Positions 16,202 to 25,378 are shown, counted from the first letter of the stretch. The stretch: 64,000 nt of DNA from Planctomycetota bacterium (GCA_027623235.1 JAQBVJ010000001.1:62001-126000); one strand, 5' to 3'. The notes: generated by a model not told the origin, from the sequence alone. Made by a program: numbers and translations.

Positions 16202-16732
16202 TTACGCGGCGTCGAGATCCGGCAAGCGGTTCTGTCCAATCGGCAACAGGAAGTCGCTGTTTTCGGCGAGCCGGTAACGCATGATGTAGGCGTCTTCGGT
16301 TGTGTCGTCGTAGTGGCTTCTCAGAATCGACACGGCACGGAAATTGTGCCCTTTGAAAAAGAGCTGTGCGTCGAGGTTCGTCTCACGCACCTCAAAAATG
16401 ATCTCGTTACGGCGTTGCTGAGAGAGTTTATCGATCAGCTTCTGAACCATCTGCGTGCCGACCTGCATGCGACGCGACTCGGCATCGACGGCAAAGTTCA
16501 GAATATGAAGCCTCGATTTATGAAGCTCATAAATCATGAAGCCGACGATCTTCTGATCACACTCGGCAACCATCCCGATGCAGTTGCGCTGTCGCAGGCA
16601 ACTGAGGAAGTCTTCTTCCGACCAGGGAAATTCGAAGCTCTCGTGCTCGATCTTCAGAACCTCCGCCATGTCCCGGCGGATGAGCCATCGGATTTGAACT
16701 TGCAGACTCGATTTTTTCGACTTGACGGTCAT
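16202..16732 (-). CDS. GNAT acetyltransferase, RimI-like
   Basis: 176 residues with a GNAT fold: IRWLIRRDMAEVLKIEHESF, FPWSEEDFLSCLRQRNCIGM, VGFMIYELHKSRLHILNFAV and the acetyl-CoA loop ESRRMQVGTQMVQKLI. The order and the FPWSEEDF segment match RimI, which acetylates the N-terminus of ribosomal protein S18. The canonical acetyl-CoA motif RGxGxG reads RRMQVG here, as in many planctomycete relatives. The start at 16732 is preceded by AAGGAGG with good spacing; a longer frame runs upstream to 16918, but its translation looks non-coding. The BON-like gene is upstream on the same strand. Another GNAT role is possible. Confidence 0.8.
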   Translation of the reverse strand: MTVKSKKSSLQVQIRWLIRRDMAEVLKIEHESFEFPWSEEDFLSCLRQRNCIGMVAECDQKIVGFMIYELHKSRLHILNFAVDAESRRMQVGTQMVQKLIDKLSQQRRNEIIFEVRETNLDAQLFFKGHNFRAVSILRSHYDDTTEDAYIMRYRLAENSDFLLPIGQNRLPDLDAA

Positions 16733-16924
16733 CATGGCCTCCTTGCCATCTGCACAACCGCGAAACGTCCGGGTGTCACTCAAACGTCGTGCACAAAACA
16801 TGTCAGCTGAATTACAACTGACGAAATCGTCGATTAAGGGGGCGGACGATATCAAAGGGTCGGAAACCGGCCTAGACCGATTTCCCGGGTCCTTTTGCGC
16901 TCGATTCCGCCGAAACAAACTGGG

Positions 16925-17368
16925 TCAGTTATCTGGTAAGTGTGATTCAGAGCCGCCGGCCGGTCGAATGACGAGCCGATTGAGCACGTGCTCAACACCG
17001 GCGACCCGCCGAGCCAGCCCGCAAACGTCCGGCACCGCCCCGTCGTACTCAAGAATTCCCTGCAGGCAGACACCCTCGTCGATCCTCTGGAGTGAGAGCG
17101 ACGAAAATGTCACCCCCGGAAGATCCATCAACGCCCGCCGTAGCTGAGATTCGACGTTGCGTACGTCCGGAATTTCTTCCGCCTCGCCAACGAGAACTGG
17201 TCCAGCGTCTTCGAGCAGCGTGAACTCGTCGGTCTTGTTGCCGAAGCTGGTGCCAGCACTCGTCGTCACCTGTTCTTGAATTGCGGCGAGTGCTTCAGCC
17301 CGAAGATGTGGACGGTGTTGCCGAGCCCCGTCAAAACGAATCGAACCTGCCCTGTTCGTACCTGCCAT
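16925..17368 (-). CDS. BON-domain-like protein
   Basis: 147 residues. The C-terminal half (VRNVESQLRRALMDLPGVTF, then a strand pair ending GVEHVLNRLVIRP) fits the BON domain, a small alpha-beta module thought to bind phospholipids or membranes in proteins such as OsmY. The N-terminal part is low-complexity and polar, with no signal peptide or membrane segment that I can see. The start at 17368 has GGGAGGGA just upstream; an alternative at 17464 adds residues that do not look coding. It lies about 190 bases upstream of the rimI-like gene on the same strand. The domain call is moderate. Confidence 0.6.
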   Translation of the reverse strand: MAGTNRAGSIRFDGARQHRPHLRAEALAAIQEQVTTSAGTSFGNKTDEFTLLEDAGPVLVGEAEEIPDVRNVESQLRRALMDLPGVTFSSLSLQRIDEGVCLQGILEYDGAVPDVCGLARRVAGVEHVLNRLVIRPAGGSESHLPDN

Positions 17369-17495
17369 CGCTCCCTCCCTGAAAACAGCTGGATGCCGAA
17401 AGTGTACAGACACGACTAGCAAGCGGAAGTCTGGCATGAGGACCATGGCCAAACAACGGCCCATACTTCAGTCCGTTGAATAAGGTCCGATCCCT

Positions 17496-17572
17496 GTAGC
17501 AGAGCGGCGCAAGCCGCCTGGTCTTGCATGGAAAAGCTCGCTCTGACCGGACGGCTTACGCCGTGCCGCTAC
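17496..17572. repeat. 77-base palindromic element, copy 1
   Basis: Starts GTAGCAGAGCGGCGCAAGCC and ends CGGCTTACGCCGTGCCGCTAC-like, so its ends are imperfect inverted repeats. The same 77-base element occurs inverted at 44892-44968 with roughly 85% identity judged by eye, and both copies are followed within about 20 bases by CTTTTTCAACGGG. It lies in a 399-base gap (17369-17767) between a leftward and a rightward gene that otherwise shows only the strong Shine-Dalgarno of the DUF4178 gene. Confidence 0.75.
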
Positions 17573-17767
17573 CTTTTTCAACGGGCTGCTACCAGCAGAC
17601 CGTTCGTCTCTGTTGCCTCTCAGCAGTCCGTCCTGCCTTTCGTCACCTGGGTACTTCTGACAGAATCCTGGCGCGAATCTCGCACACTTTTTTCGGCCGG
17701 GCGACTGCTCGACGAATCGTCTGTTCGACCAGCAATCTGAGCACCTGCAAAAAGGAGGGGAGAACGA

Positions 17768-19330
17768 ATGAGTCGTCAGGCTCCCTGCCCGGCCTGTGCC
17801 GCTCCGGTGGAGTTCAAGGTCCAGGCCTCACTGGTCACGATCTGCCCTTACTGCAGCAGCGTCATCGCCCGCGGCGACAAGAAGCTCGAAGACCACGGCA
17901 AAGTTGCGGACATCGTCGACACGCAGTCGCCGCTGAAGCTTGGTCTCAAGGGGAAATTCCGAGGCAAGCCGTTCCGCCTGGTCGGCCGCGTTCAGTACAA
18001 CCACTCGGCGGGCGGTGTCTGGGATGAGTGGTACGCTCAGTGTCCCAACGGCAAATGGGGCTGGCTGTCGGAAGCGCAGGGCCGCTTCTACATGACCTTC
18101 CGGCCGAAGGACAAAGACACATCCTGGATTCCGCCGCTCGATTCGATCCGCGCCGGCTCGACAGTGAAGCTCAAAGACGACGAGTTCACTGTCGCCGAAG
18201 TCGGGCAGGGATCAATCGCCGGAGCTGAGGGCGACATTCCTTACGGATTTACTCCCGGCGAGGAGCACACCTTCGTCGATCTCTACGGCAGGGAAGCTCA
18301 GTTCGCGTCGCTCGATTACAGCGGTGAGGCTGCCGGATTCTTCGGCTGGCAGGTCTCACTCGGCGAGATCGGCCTCGCCGGAGTCAAAGCCGACCGGAAA
18401 GACCCGAAAGCAATTTCCGCAAAGCAGGTGGCCTGCCCGAACTGTGCGGGAGCCCTCACGCTGCAGACACCGGATGAAACGCAGCGAGTCGGCTGCCCGT
18501 ACTGCAACTCGCTGCTCGACTGTAATAAAGGGAACCTGGAGTACCTCAAGACGCTGAAGAAGCAGGTCAATCCGCTGATTGAACTGGGATCGAAGGGAGT
18601 CCTCTTCGACACGGAATTCACTCTGATCGGCTTCACGCAGCGATCTGTCAAATACGACATCCGCTACTACTGGACCGAATATCTGCTCTACAACCCCGAG
18701 CGTGGTTTCTGCTGGCTGGTCAACGGCAACGACCACTGGAGCTTCGTGGAAGCGGTCTCGCCGGCCGACGTTCACGACTACAAATCGTCCGCCGCCTACG
18801 ACGGGAAGAATTTCAAGCTGTTTGAGCATGCGATCGCGCGGACCGAAACGGTGCTCGGCGAGTTCTACTGGAAAGTCGAAGCCGGCGAGGAAGTCGCCAT
18901 CCGCGATCTGATCGCTCCGCCATATTCGCTCTCGATCGAAAGGTCGATGGACCTCGCTCAAAGTGAGGATGGTGGACGGGCGAAAATGAATCTGGGCGAG
19001 GTCAATATTTCGCTCGGCACGTACGTCCCGCACGCCGTCATCGAAGAAGCCTTCAAAGTTTCGGAACTGCCACGCAGTTTCAAAGTCGCTCCCAACCAGC
19101 CGTTTCCCTGTGAGAAAACGGTGTACGGCTACTGGCTGGCCGTGCTGGTCGCGCTGTTCCTGGTCTACGGTGCGGCGACGATGATCAAGGACAAACCGGA
19201 CGGGTGGATGCTGGTCTGGGCGATGGTACTGGCCTCGGTCATCCCGATCGGAGCGGCCGTTGTGAATTACACCTTCGACGTGAATCGCTGGTCAGACAGC
19301 GACTTTTCCCCGTACGCCACTGATGATTGA
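17768..19330 (+). CDS. DUF4178 zinc-ribbon membrane protein
   Basis: 520 residues built as two similar halves: a zinc ribbon (CPACAAPVEFKVQASLVTIC then PYC, residues 7-29), a DUF4178 beta domain with YNHSAGGVWDEWYAQCPNGK, a second zinc ribbon (CPNCAGALTL...CPYCNSLL, about 221-245) and a second DUF4178 domain with YYWTEYLLYNPERGFCWLVN. Two transmembrane helices sit near the C-terminus (about 454-505), so the domains are membrane-anchored. The Shine-Dalgarno AAGGAGGGG is very strong. The gene opens a four-gene rightward cluster with a Gly-rich miniprotein, DUF350 and an aminopropyltransferase. DUF4178 has no settled function; in genomes it recurs beside DUF350 and polyamine synthases, suggesting a membrane-linked polyamine or stress role (inference). 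Confidence 0.9.
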   Translation: MSRQAPCPACAAPVEFKVQASLVTICPYCSSVIARGDKKLEDHGKVADIVDTQSPLKLGLKGKFRGKPFRLVGRVQYNHSAGGVWDEWYAQCPNGKWGWLSEAQGRFYMTFRPKDKDTSWIPPLDSIRAGSTVKLKDDEFTVAEVGQGSIAGAEGDIPYGFTPGEEHTFVDLYGREAQFASLDYSGEAAGFFGWQVSLGEIGLAGVKADRKDPKAISAKQVACPNCAGALTLQTPDETQRVGCPYCNSLLDCNKGNLEYLKTLKKQVNPLIELGSKGVLFDTEFTLIGFTQRSVKYDIRYYWTEYLLYNPERGFCWLVNGNDHWSFVEAVSPADVHDYKSSAAYDGKNFKLFEHAIARTETVLGEFYWKVEAGEEVAIRDLIAPPYSLSIERSMDLAQSEDGGRAKMNLGEVNISLGTYVPHAVIEEAFKVSELPRSFKVAPNQPFPCEKTVYGYWLAVLVALFLVYGAATMIKDKPDGWMLVWAMVLASVIPIGAAVVNYTFDVNRWSDSDFSPYATDD

Positions 19331-19374
19331 AAAACGCTCTCTGAACACGAAGCGGACTGACGGAGACTTTCAAC

Positions 19375-19566
19375 ATGCTTGCAAAAATCTACATGGGTGT
19401 CGGCATCTTTCTGTGCGTCGGCCTGGGCGTTGCCTACGCGATGGACTTGAAGACACCCGACATGGGTACTTCCAGCGGAGGAAGTGGCAGCGGCAGCGGC
19501 GGCAGCGGCGGCGGTCGCGGCTTTTTCTTCTTCTCATCCGGCGGCGGTGGCGGCTGGGGCAAGTAG
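19375..19566 (+). CDS. 63-residue membrane miniprotein with Gly/Ser-rich tail
   Basis: One N-terminal hydrophobic helix (IYMGVGIFLCVGLGVAYAMD) is followed by a short polar stretch, a Gly/Ser-rich tract (GGSGSGSGGSGGGRG), a run of aromatic residues (FFFFSS) and GGGGGWGK at the end. I know no named family. The ATG has GGAG 10 bases upstream and it lies 44 bases after the DUF4178 gene and 121 bases before DUF350, all on the same strand, which makes translation likely in spite of its size. The tail resembles the Gly-rich ends of small membrane proteins found beside DUF350 genes elsewhere. Confidence 0.7.
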   Translation: MLAKIYMGVGIFLCVGLGVAYAMDLKTPDMGTSSGGSGSGSGGSGGGRGFFFFSSGGGGGWGK

Positions 19567-19687
19567 CAGGATGAGTGAGCCAAACGAAGCGTCCCCACAG
19601 GCTGGCCTCACAACAAGACACCGCAACAGCAACAGAAAATAAAAACAGAATCACCACTCGCAATCGGGAACTGAAGGAGACTCAAAG

Positions 19688-19963
19688 ATGACAGGACTCG
19701 CGACCCAAAGCGTGCTCGCATTCACCGCACTTCTGGCAGCCGATGGCGAGGGCATCGCAATCAGCAACCCGATCGTCGCCGCCGTCGTCTACTCGGCCGT
19801 CGGCCTGGTCGTTCTGACGATCGCCATTTTCCTGATGAGCAAGCTGATGCCGCTGCCGTTCTGGAAGGAAATTGGGGAAGACCAGAACACCGCCCTGGGC
19901 ATCATGGTCGGCTCCATCGTGATCGGCATTTCCATCATCATTGCCGCTGCGATTCATGGTTGA
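19688..19963 (+). CDS. DUF350 protein, single-repeat form
   Basis: 91 residues with two membrane helices ([20 protein letters not shown] and [20 protein letters not shown]) joined by the conserved charged turn [16 protein letters not shown]350 (E. coli YjfL) normally has two such units in about 130 residues; this one has a single unit, so it must pair with itself or a partner to make the usual bundle. GGAG lies 8 bases before the ATG. Its last codons overlap the start of the aminopropyltransferase gene (ATGGTTGA), showing tight coupling. Function is unknown; membrane location is clear. Confidence 0.88.
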   Translation: MTGLATQSVLAFTALLAADGEGIAISNPIVAAVVYSAVGLVVLTIAIFLMSKLMPLPFWKEIGEDQNTALGIMVGSIVIGISIIIAAAIHG

Positions 19964-21683
19964 TCCGGAAGCCCCGCAGGGCGGCGACGCGTTCGCCGGA
20001 GATTCGTCTGGCGAAGAGGCATCCGGCGCGAGCGAGTCGACCTTTCGCGAGGCCATGCGCGTCGAGCCGCAAACTGGCGAATCCGCGAGCGATGAAGAGA
20101 GCTTTGCCGAAGCCGCAGCTCGCGCACACTCGGACGAGCCTGCCTCAGCCCCGCAGATGACCGACGCGCCGCTGTCGCTGCTCTACCTGAACGTGCTCAT
20201 TATCGCGACCTGCGGTCTGGTCTACGAACTCCTCGCCGGCACGCTCGCCAGCTACGTCCTGGGCGATTCGGTCACGCAGTTTTCGCTGATCATCGGCGTC
20301 TATCTGTCAGCCCTCGGCGTCGGTGCGTGGCTTTCGAGCTTCATCAAGCAGAACCTCGCGCGATGCTTCATCGAGGTTGAATTAGGAGTCGCTCTGCTTG
20401 GCGGCGTCAGCGCGCCGCTGCTTTTTTTCTGTTTCGCAAGACTGAGCTGGTTTCAGCCGATTCTGTTCGGACTCGTCTTTGCCATCGGTACGCTCGTCGG
20501 GCTGGAACTGCCGCTGCTGATGCGGATTCTGAAAGACCACCTGAAGTTTGAAGACCTCATCGCGCGAGTCCTCACGTTTGACTACATCGGTGCACTCCTC
20601 GCGTCGCTGATGTTCCCGCTGTTCCTCGTGCCGAACCTCGGTCTGGTCCGAACGTCGCTGGTTTTCGGCATGCTCAACGCACTGGTTGGGCTGTGGGGAA
20701 CGACGCTTCTGCGGCCGATTCTGCCCGGCAACCTGGGAGCACTTCGCGGGCGAGCGTTTCTGGTCCTTGGCCTCCTCATCGTGGGGTTCATCAAAGCGGA
20801 CTCGCTGACAAGCCTCGCTGAAAACAGCATCTACACCAGCCCCGTCGTCTACGCAAAGACGACGCCGTACCAGCGAATCGTCGTGACAAGCCACTCGCGC
20901 GGCTTTCAGCTGCACCTCAACAGCAACCTGCAGTTCAACTCGATCGACGAGTACCGCTACCACGAAGCGCTCGTCCATCCGGTCATGGCCGTCGCAAAAA
21001 GTCGGCGGCGAGTCCTCGTGCTTGGTGGCGGAGACGGACTGGCCGTCCGGGAAGTCCTGAAGTACCCCGAAGTCGAGCAGGTCACGCTGGTCGACATCGA
21101 CCCGGAAATGACACGGCTCGGCAGCGAGTTTGAACCGCTCACAAAACTGAACCGCAACGCGCTCGCCGACCCGCGAGTTTCCATCGTCAATTCCGACGCG
21201 ATGATCTGGCTGGAGTCTCAGAAAACGTCGTTCGACGTTGTCGTGATCGATTTTCCCGATCCGAATTCGTATTCGCTGGGCAAGCTGTACACGACTCGTT
21301 TTTATGCGTTGCTGAAATCGCGACTGACCGCTGATTCGGTCGTTTCAATCCAGACGACCTCACCCGTCGTCGCCCGCCGCTCTTACTGGTGTATCGTCCG
21401 CACTCTTGAGGCGGCCGGCTTTCACGTTCACCCCTACCACGCATCGGTCCCCTCGTTTGGCGACTGGGGTTTCTCGCTGGCAAGCCTCGCCCCCGTCGAG
21501 CCACCTGACACATTGCCGACCACAGTTCGAGGCAACGTCGGCTACCTGACCGACGACATCCTGAGGTCACTCTTCCATTTGCCACTCGACATGCAGCCGG
21601 TTGAGGTGGACATCAACCGCCTCGATAACCAGGCCCTCGTGCGGTACTACGAAAGCGAGTCGAGTTTCGCACCCGGCAGCTGA
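19956..21683 (+). CDS. Membrane-embedded spermidine synthase-like aminopropyltransferase
   Basis: 575 residues. After an acidic soluble N-terminus (about 1-70), six or seven transmembrane helices occupy roughly 75-280. The C-terminal half is a spermidine synthase-type methyltransferase fold: [18 protein letters not shown], the nucleotide loop [16 protein letters not shown] (GGGDG at 357-361), [10 protein letters not shown] and [10 protein letters not shown]. Such proteins transfer an aminopropyl group from decarboxylated S-adenosylmethionine, or have a related use; the membrane form is not well characterised. The start at 19956 overlaps the DUF350 stop by 8 bases. No AdoMet decarboxylase gene is present in the window, so the donor must come from elsewhere. 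Confidence 0.88.
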   Translation: MVDPEAPQGGDAFAGDSSGEEASGASESTFREAMRVEPQTGESASDEESFAEAAARAHSDEPASAPQMTDAPLSLLYLNVLIIATCGLVYELLAGTLASYVLGDSVTQFSLIIGVYLSALGVGAWLSSFIKQNLARCFIEVELGVALLGGVSAPLLFFCFARLSWFQPILFGLVFAIGTLVGLELPLLMRILKDHLKFEDLIARVLTFDYIGALLASLMFPLFLVPNLGLVRTSLVFGMLNALVGLWGTTLLRPILPGNLGALRGRAFLVLGLLIVGFIKADSLTSLAENSIYTSPVVYAKTTPYQRIVVTSHSRGFQLHLNSNLQFNSIDEYRYHEALVHPVMAVAKSRRRVLVLGGGDGLAVREVLKYPEVEQVTLVDIDPEMTRLGSEFEPLTKLNRNALADPRVSIVNSDAMIWLESQKTSFDVVVIDFPDPNSYSLGKLYTTRFYALLKSRLTADSVVSIQTTSPVVARRSYWCIVRTLEAAGFHVHPYHASVPSFGDWGFSLASLAPVEPPDTLPTTVRGNVGYLTDDILRSLFHLPLDMQPVEVDINRLDNQALVRYYESESSFAPGS

Positions 21684-21713
21684 GTCTGAATTCGAAAGTC
21701 GGTGTCGCTGATC

Positions 21714-21741
21714 GGGAGGGCGAGGCTCCTGCCGAGCCGCG
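21714..21741. repeat. GGCGAGGCTCCTGCCGAGCC repeat, copy 1
   Basis: The sequence GGGCGAGGCTCCTGCCGAGC lies between the convergent stop codons of the aminopropyltransferase (21683) and the sulfatase (21748). Its reverse complement recurs at 34199-34259, where it forms one arm of a hairpin. Confidence 0.55.
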
Positions 21742-21747
21742 TGCTAC

Positions 21748-23184
21748 CTACTTCTGCGACTTCTTCTTCCGACCCTTCCCGCCGCCGACCTTGGCCTGCG
21801 GGTCGTACTTCGGGTTCGGCGTCGTCGGAATCGGAGCGTCCACGGACTTTCGCCAGGCCTTCATGTCTGCGTGCAGTTCGGCCAGTTTGTCGGGGTGAGA
21901 CTCCGCAAGATTCTTCGATTCCCCGATGTCCTGCTTGAGGTTGTAGAGCTCCAGGCGACCGGTCTCGAACCACTCGATGAGCTTCCAGTCGCCCTTGCGG
22001 ATCGCACCCGCCGGAGTCGTTCGGAACGGCCCGCCGTGCGGATCGCCACTCCCGTCCAGGAAACACGGAAAATGCCAGAAGATCGCCTCGCGATCCAGCG
22101 ACGCCGTCGAGTCACGCAGCAGCGGTGCGAAGCTGACACCGTCGAGCGTGTACTTGCCTGGCGGTTTCGTGCCGGTGATTTCGAGAAACGTCGGGTAATA
22201 GTCGACACCGATGACCGGCTCGTCGCATCGGCTGCCAGGCTTCGTGACGCCCGGCCACTTGACGATCATCGGCTCGCGGATGCCGCCCTCGTAGAGCATT
22301 CCCTTTGAGCCGCGTAAAGGATGATTCGAAGTCGCTCCGCCAAAGCCACCGTTGTCCGAGAAGAAAAACACGACCGTATTCTCAGTGAGTTTCAGCTTAT
22401 CGAGTTTCTTCAGAACTGCCCCGACACTGTCGTCGACACTCTCGACCATCGCTGCGTACTTCGCGTTTTTGTGATGCACGCTGGCCGGCTTCTTCTCGTA
22501 CTTCGCCGTCAGATCGTCCTTCGCCTGGATCGGTGTGTGGACGGCGTAGTGCGTCAGGTAGAGGAAAAACGACTCGTCCTTGTTCGCCTCGATGAATTTT
22601 TCAGCTTCCTGAGTCAGGCGATCGGTCAGGTACTCGCCTTTCTCATTTTGAACGAGATTCGGGAATTTGTAGGGCGAGTGGTAACCGCCGCCGCTCGGGC
22701 TGCCCCACTCTTTGCCGGCGATGTTCACGTCGAAGCCCTGGCTCCGCGGATCAGATCCCAGATGCCACTTGCCCATCGACGCGCTGACGTAACCGTTCGT
22801 CTTGAGCGACTCGGCAATCGTGATGAATCGATCGTCAAGAACGGTCTTATTGGGGACGGGCTCCAGCTTGCGGAACGAGTCGTTGCCGCGTTTTGGATCG
22901 CCGACCGTGAAGATGCCGTGCCGCGGTCCGTACTGACCGGACATCAGACAAGCGCGGCTCGGAGCACAGTTGGGAGCATTCGCGTAGGCATCGGTAAAGA
23001 CCATGCCCTCGCTGGCCAGTCGGTCGATGTTCGGAGTCTCGTAATACTCGCTGCCCATGAAGCCGAGATCGGTCCACCCCAGGTCGTCGATGAAAAAGAA
23101 AACGACGTTGGGCTTGTCAGCGGCACTCATGCGAGAGCCGAGTGCAATCAGGAAGAGCAGCGAAGCAATCAGGTGTCGTTTCAC
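21748..23184 (-). CDS. Secreted sulfatase (arylsulfatase A-like)
   Basis: 478 residues with a signal peptide (KRHLIASLLFLIALGSRMSA). The start of the mature chain, NVVFFFIDDLGWTDLGFMGS, supplies metal-binding aspartates, and C73-A-P-S-R77 is the formylglycine signature. GKWHLG, HYAVHTPIQAK and SDNGGFGG are further family motifs, and the C-terminus has RKGDWKLIEWFETGRLELYN. The last 20 residues are Lys/Gly-rich. It hydrolyses a sulfate ester, probably in the periplasm or outside the cell. This is a different subfamily from the sulfatase at 7.8 kb, and it is convergent with the aminopropyltransferase gene. The substrate is unknown. Confidence 0.94.
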   Translation of the reverse strand: MKRHLIASLLFLIALGSRMSAADKPNVVFFFIDDLGWTDLGFMGSEYYETPNIDRLASEGMVFTDAYANAPNCAPSRACLMSGQYGPRHGIFTVGDPKRGNDSFRKLEPVPNKTVLDDRFITIAESLKTNGYVSASMGKWHLGSDPRSQGFDVNIAGKEWGSPSGGGYHSPYKFPNLVQNEKGEYLTDRLTQEAEKFIEANKDESFFLYLTHYAVHTPIQAKDDLTAKYEKKPASVHHKNAKYAAMVESVDDSVGAVLKKLDKLKLTENTVVFFFSDNGGFGGATSNHPLRGSKGMLYEGGIREPMIVKWPGVTKPGSRCDEPVIGVDYYPTFLEITGTKPPGKYTLDGVSFAPLLRDSTASLDREAIFWHFPCFLDGSGDPHGGPFRTTPAGAIRKGDWKLIEWFETGRLELYNLKQDIGESKNLAESHPDKLAELHADMKAWRKSVDAPIPTTPNPKYDPQAKVGGGKGRKKKSQK

Positions 23185-23206
23185 AGTTGAGCCCTTCTCA
23201 GCAGCA

Positions 23207-23310
23207 GTAGGTCAGGCTCCGCCTGACGAAGTTTGAAGAATAAGAAGAATAAGGAGTAATTTTCGGCCGAAAGATTAGAACGGGATTTCGTCAGGCGGAG
23301 GCTGACCTAC
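23207..23310. repeat. Inverted repeat with 24-base arms (GTAGGTCAGGCTCCGCCTGA)
   Basis: Left arm 23207-23230 begins GTAGGTCAGGCTCCGCCTGA; right arm 23287-23310 is nearly its exact reverse complement (TTCGTCAGGCGGAGGCTGAC and on). The 56-base spacer is A/T-rich. The right arm contains the stop codon of the TfoX-N gene (23307-23309), so the repeat fixes the end of that protein. Confidence 0.8.
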
Positions 23311-23636
23311 TTTGCCGGCATCGCGCCGACAAACTCCCGCGCGAGTGACAGCACAACTTTCCGCACGGAATTATCTTTGAGAGCCCCTTCCGACACGTCC
23401 ACCATGCCGCCCATTTTTCGGCCCGTGAACGAGAGTGGATCGACACCCGGCAACTCCAGCGCCGCCGCCCCGTGTTCCTTGCCGACGCGAGCCATGCCGC
23501 CGTCTTTGTCGACTCCGCACAGCATGTTGCCGTTGAGCAGGAAGCAGAGCCCGCCGAACATTTTTTTCTCGGTGATCCCATCGAGGTCGGCCAGGGAGTC
23601 TCGAAGAATCTGCGCTTGTTTTTCGTCGTAGGCCAT
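23307..23636 (-). CDS. TfoX N-terminal domain protein
   Basis: 109 residues matching the TfoX_N family: MFGGLCFLLNGNMLCGVDKD, then a beta-alpha pattern with KMGGMVDVSEG. This domain occurs in the competence regulator TfoX/Sxy but also as a free-standing protein of unknown role, as here; the C-terminal TfoX domain is absent. The stop codon lies within the arm of a palindromic repeat, so the last residues (GAMPAK) may be repeat-derived. No clear Shine-Dalgarno is seen. The 491 bases upstream, before gap, are without genes. Confidence 0.85.
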   Translation of the reverse strand: MAYDEKQAQILRDSLADLDGITEKKMFGGLCFLLNGNMLCGVDKDGGMARVGKEHGAAALELPGVDPLSFTGRKMGGMVDVSEGALKDNSVRKVVLSLAREFVGAMPAK

Positions 23637-24127
23637 GGCTGTGAATTCGGTTGAGGAATCGAGATGGCATCCTGAAAGTCACCCGAAGCGTCAACGAGGG
23701 AGAGCGCACTTCGGGATCGCGACACCGCTCGACCTTCGCCCTCGCTCACGCATCGGGATACCCTGGAAAGTCGTGGCGACGGCAGTTTACAGAATCACCG
23801 GGATTGCCGCCCGGATTCCGGCTGCGTTGATTCTCGCTCGATTCGCGTTAGGATTCCGGGCTGTAATTCGACGTCGAATCGGTGAAATATCGACAGATCT
23901 GGCTCGCCGGCACGAATCGTCGCGGAACGCAAGTCGTTCTCTAATCAGACTTTACAGCAGGGTCGCTGTTCCGCGACTGAGTTTGGGACCGCTCTCGTCT
24001 GAGACTCAGGACGGTCCGGAAACCGCGTCACCACGAAGAGATTCCGTGACGCGCAGCCTCCCCGAGGCCGAGCCACTTTTCGATCATCTCACTGTTGAAG
24101 AAAACTCTGGAAGAAGAAAGAAAAGAC
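23637..24127. other. 491-base intergenic region upstream of gap
   Basis: Lies between the leftward TfoX-N gene and rightward gap. Open frames crossing it have unconvincing amino acid composition, and I see no repeat, RNA gene or terminator. It should hold the gap promoter; the last bases before the ATG are purine-rich (GGAAGAAGAAAGAAAAGAC) and can act as a ribosome binding site. Confidence 0.5.
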
Positions 24128-25174
24128 ATGACAGTCAACGTAGCAATCAATGGTTTCGGACGAATCGGCCGCCTGGTGTTCCGGGCTCTGCACGAGCAGG
24201 GGCTCGTTGGAACCGCCATCAAAATCGTCGCCGTCGGCGACATCGTGCCGGCCGACAACCTGGCCTACCTCCTGAAGTACGACTCGATCCAGGGCCGCTT
24301 CCAGGGCGAAGTCAGCCACGGAACGAGCGCCGGATCAGAATCTCCAGACCAGCTCATCGTCAACGGCGATGTCATCAAAGTTGTCTCCGCCCGAACGCCC
24401 GATGGTCTGCCGTGGAAAGAACTCGGAGTCGACGTGGTCATTGAATCGACCGGCCTCTTCACTTCCGATGTGACCGCTGGCGGACATCTGACCGCAGGAG
24501 CGAAGAAGGTCATCATTTCTGCTCCGGGCTCGGGCGACGTCAAGACCGTCGTCCTTGGCGTCAACGATGACGAGTACGACCCGGCCAAGCACAACATCGT
24601 CTCCAACGCGTCCTGTACAACGAACTGCCTGGCTCCGGTTGTGCATGTTCTGCTGAAGGAAGGCTTCGGAATCGAAGAAGGCCTGATGACGACCGTTCAC
24701 GCCTACACGGCGACACAGAAGACGGTCGACGGCCCGAGCCGCAAGGCTCCGCGAGACGGTCGAAGCGCGGCTCTCAACATCATTCCCGCCTCGACGGGTG
24801 CTGCGAAAGCAGTTGCTCTGGTCTGCCCGGAAGTCGCCGGCAAACTATCCGGCATGGCGTTCCGAGTTCCAACTCCGACCGTTTCGGTTGTGGACCTCAC
24901 CGTGAAGACGGTCAAAGAAACCAGCTACGCCGAAATCACCGCCGCGATGCAGAAGGCCAGCGAGACCTACCTCGACGGCATCCTCGAAGTGACGAGCGAC
25001 GAAGTCGTTTCGAGCGACTTCATCCATTGTGCCGCCTCGTCCATCTTCGACGTGGGAGCGGGCATGGAACTGAACTCGCGATTCTTCAAACTGATCAGCT
25101 GGTACGACAACGAGTGGGGCTACTCGAACCGGGTCGGCAACCTGCTGAAACTGATGATCGACAAAGGCCTGTGA
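24128..25174 (+). CDS. gap: Glyceraldehyde-3-phosphate dehydrogenase
   Basis: 348 residues, normal length. It interconverts glyceraldehyde 3-phosphate and 1,3-bisphosphoglycerate with NAD(P) and phosphate in glycolysis and gluconeogenesis. The Rossmann start [17 protein letters not shown], catalytic C163 in [31 protein letters not shown] and the C-terminal [13 protein letters not shown] are all present. The frame is open upstream to 24095, but the start at 24128 begins with the conserved [11 protein letters not shown]. The gene stands alone and is followed by a strong terminator. Other glycolytic genes are not in the window. Confidence 0.98.
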   Translation: MTVNVAINGFGRIGRLVFRALHEQGLVGTAIKIVAVGDIVPADNLAYLLKYDSIQGRFQGEVSHGTSAGSESPDQLIVNGDVIKVVSARTPDGLPWKELGVDVVIESTGLFTSDVTAGGHLTAGAKKVIISAPGSGDVKTVVLGVNDDEYDPAKHNIVSNASCTTNCLAPVVHVLLKEGFGIEEGLMTTVHAYTATQKTVDGPSRKAPRDGRSAALNIIPASTGAAKAVALVCPEVAGKLSGMAFRVPTPTVSVVDLTVKTVKETSYAEITAAMQKASETYLDGILEVTSDEVVSSDFIHCAASSIFDVGAGMELNSRFFKLISWYDNEWGYSNRVGNLLKLMIDKGL

Positions 25175-25203
25175 TCCCCGTCCCTGCCTGAGTCTCATTG
25201 AAC

Positions 25204-25236
25204 AGCCCCGCTTCGATTTCGGAGTGGGGCTTTTTT
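25204..25236 (+). terminator. Rho-independent terminator after gap
   Basis: AGCCCCGCTTCG pairs with CGGAGTGGGGCT (two G-U pairs) with a four-base loop and is followed by six T residues, 30 bases after the gap stop codon. Confidence 0.88.
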
Positions 25237-25378
25237 CGTAAACACCGAGTCGTGGCGATCCCCAGTCGGCCCCCTTGTCATCCAGACCTGTTTCCGGTTG
25301 AGAGATTACCCGCCGACCTGGTTACACTGAGCAGCCCCATCGGGATTCCCGATTTGTCCTGCCCGCACGGTTCATCCG

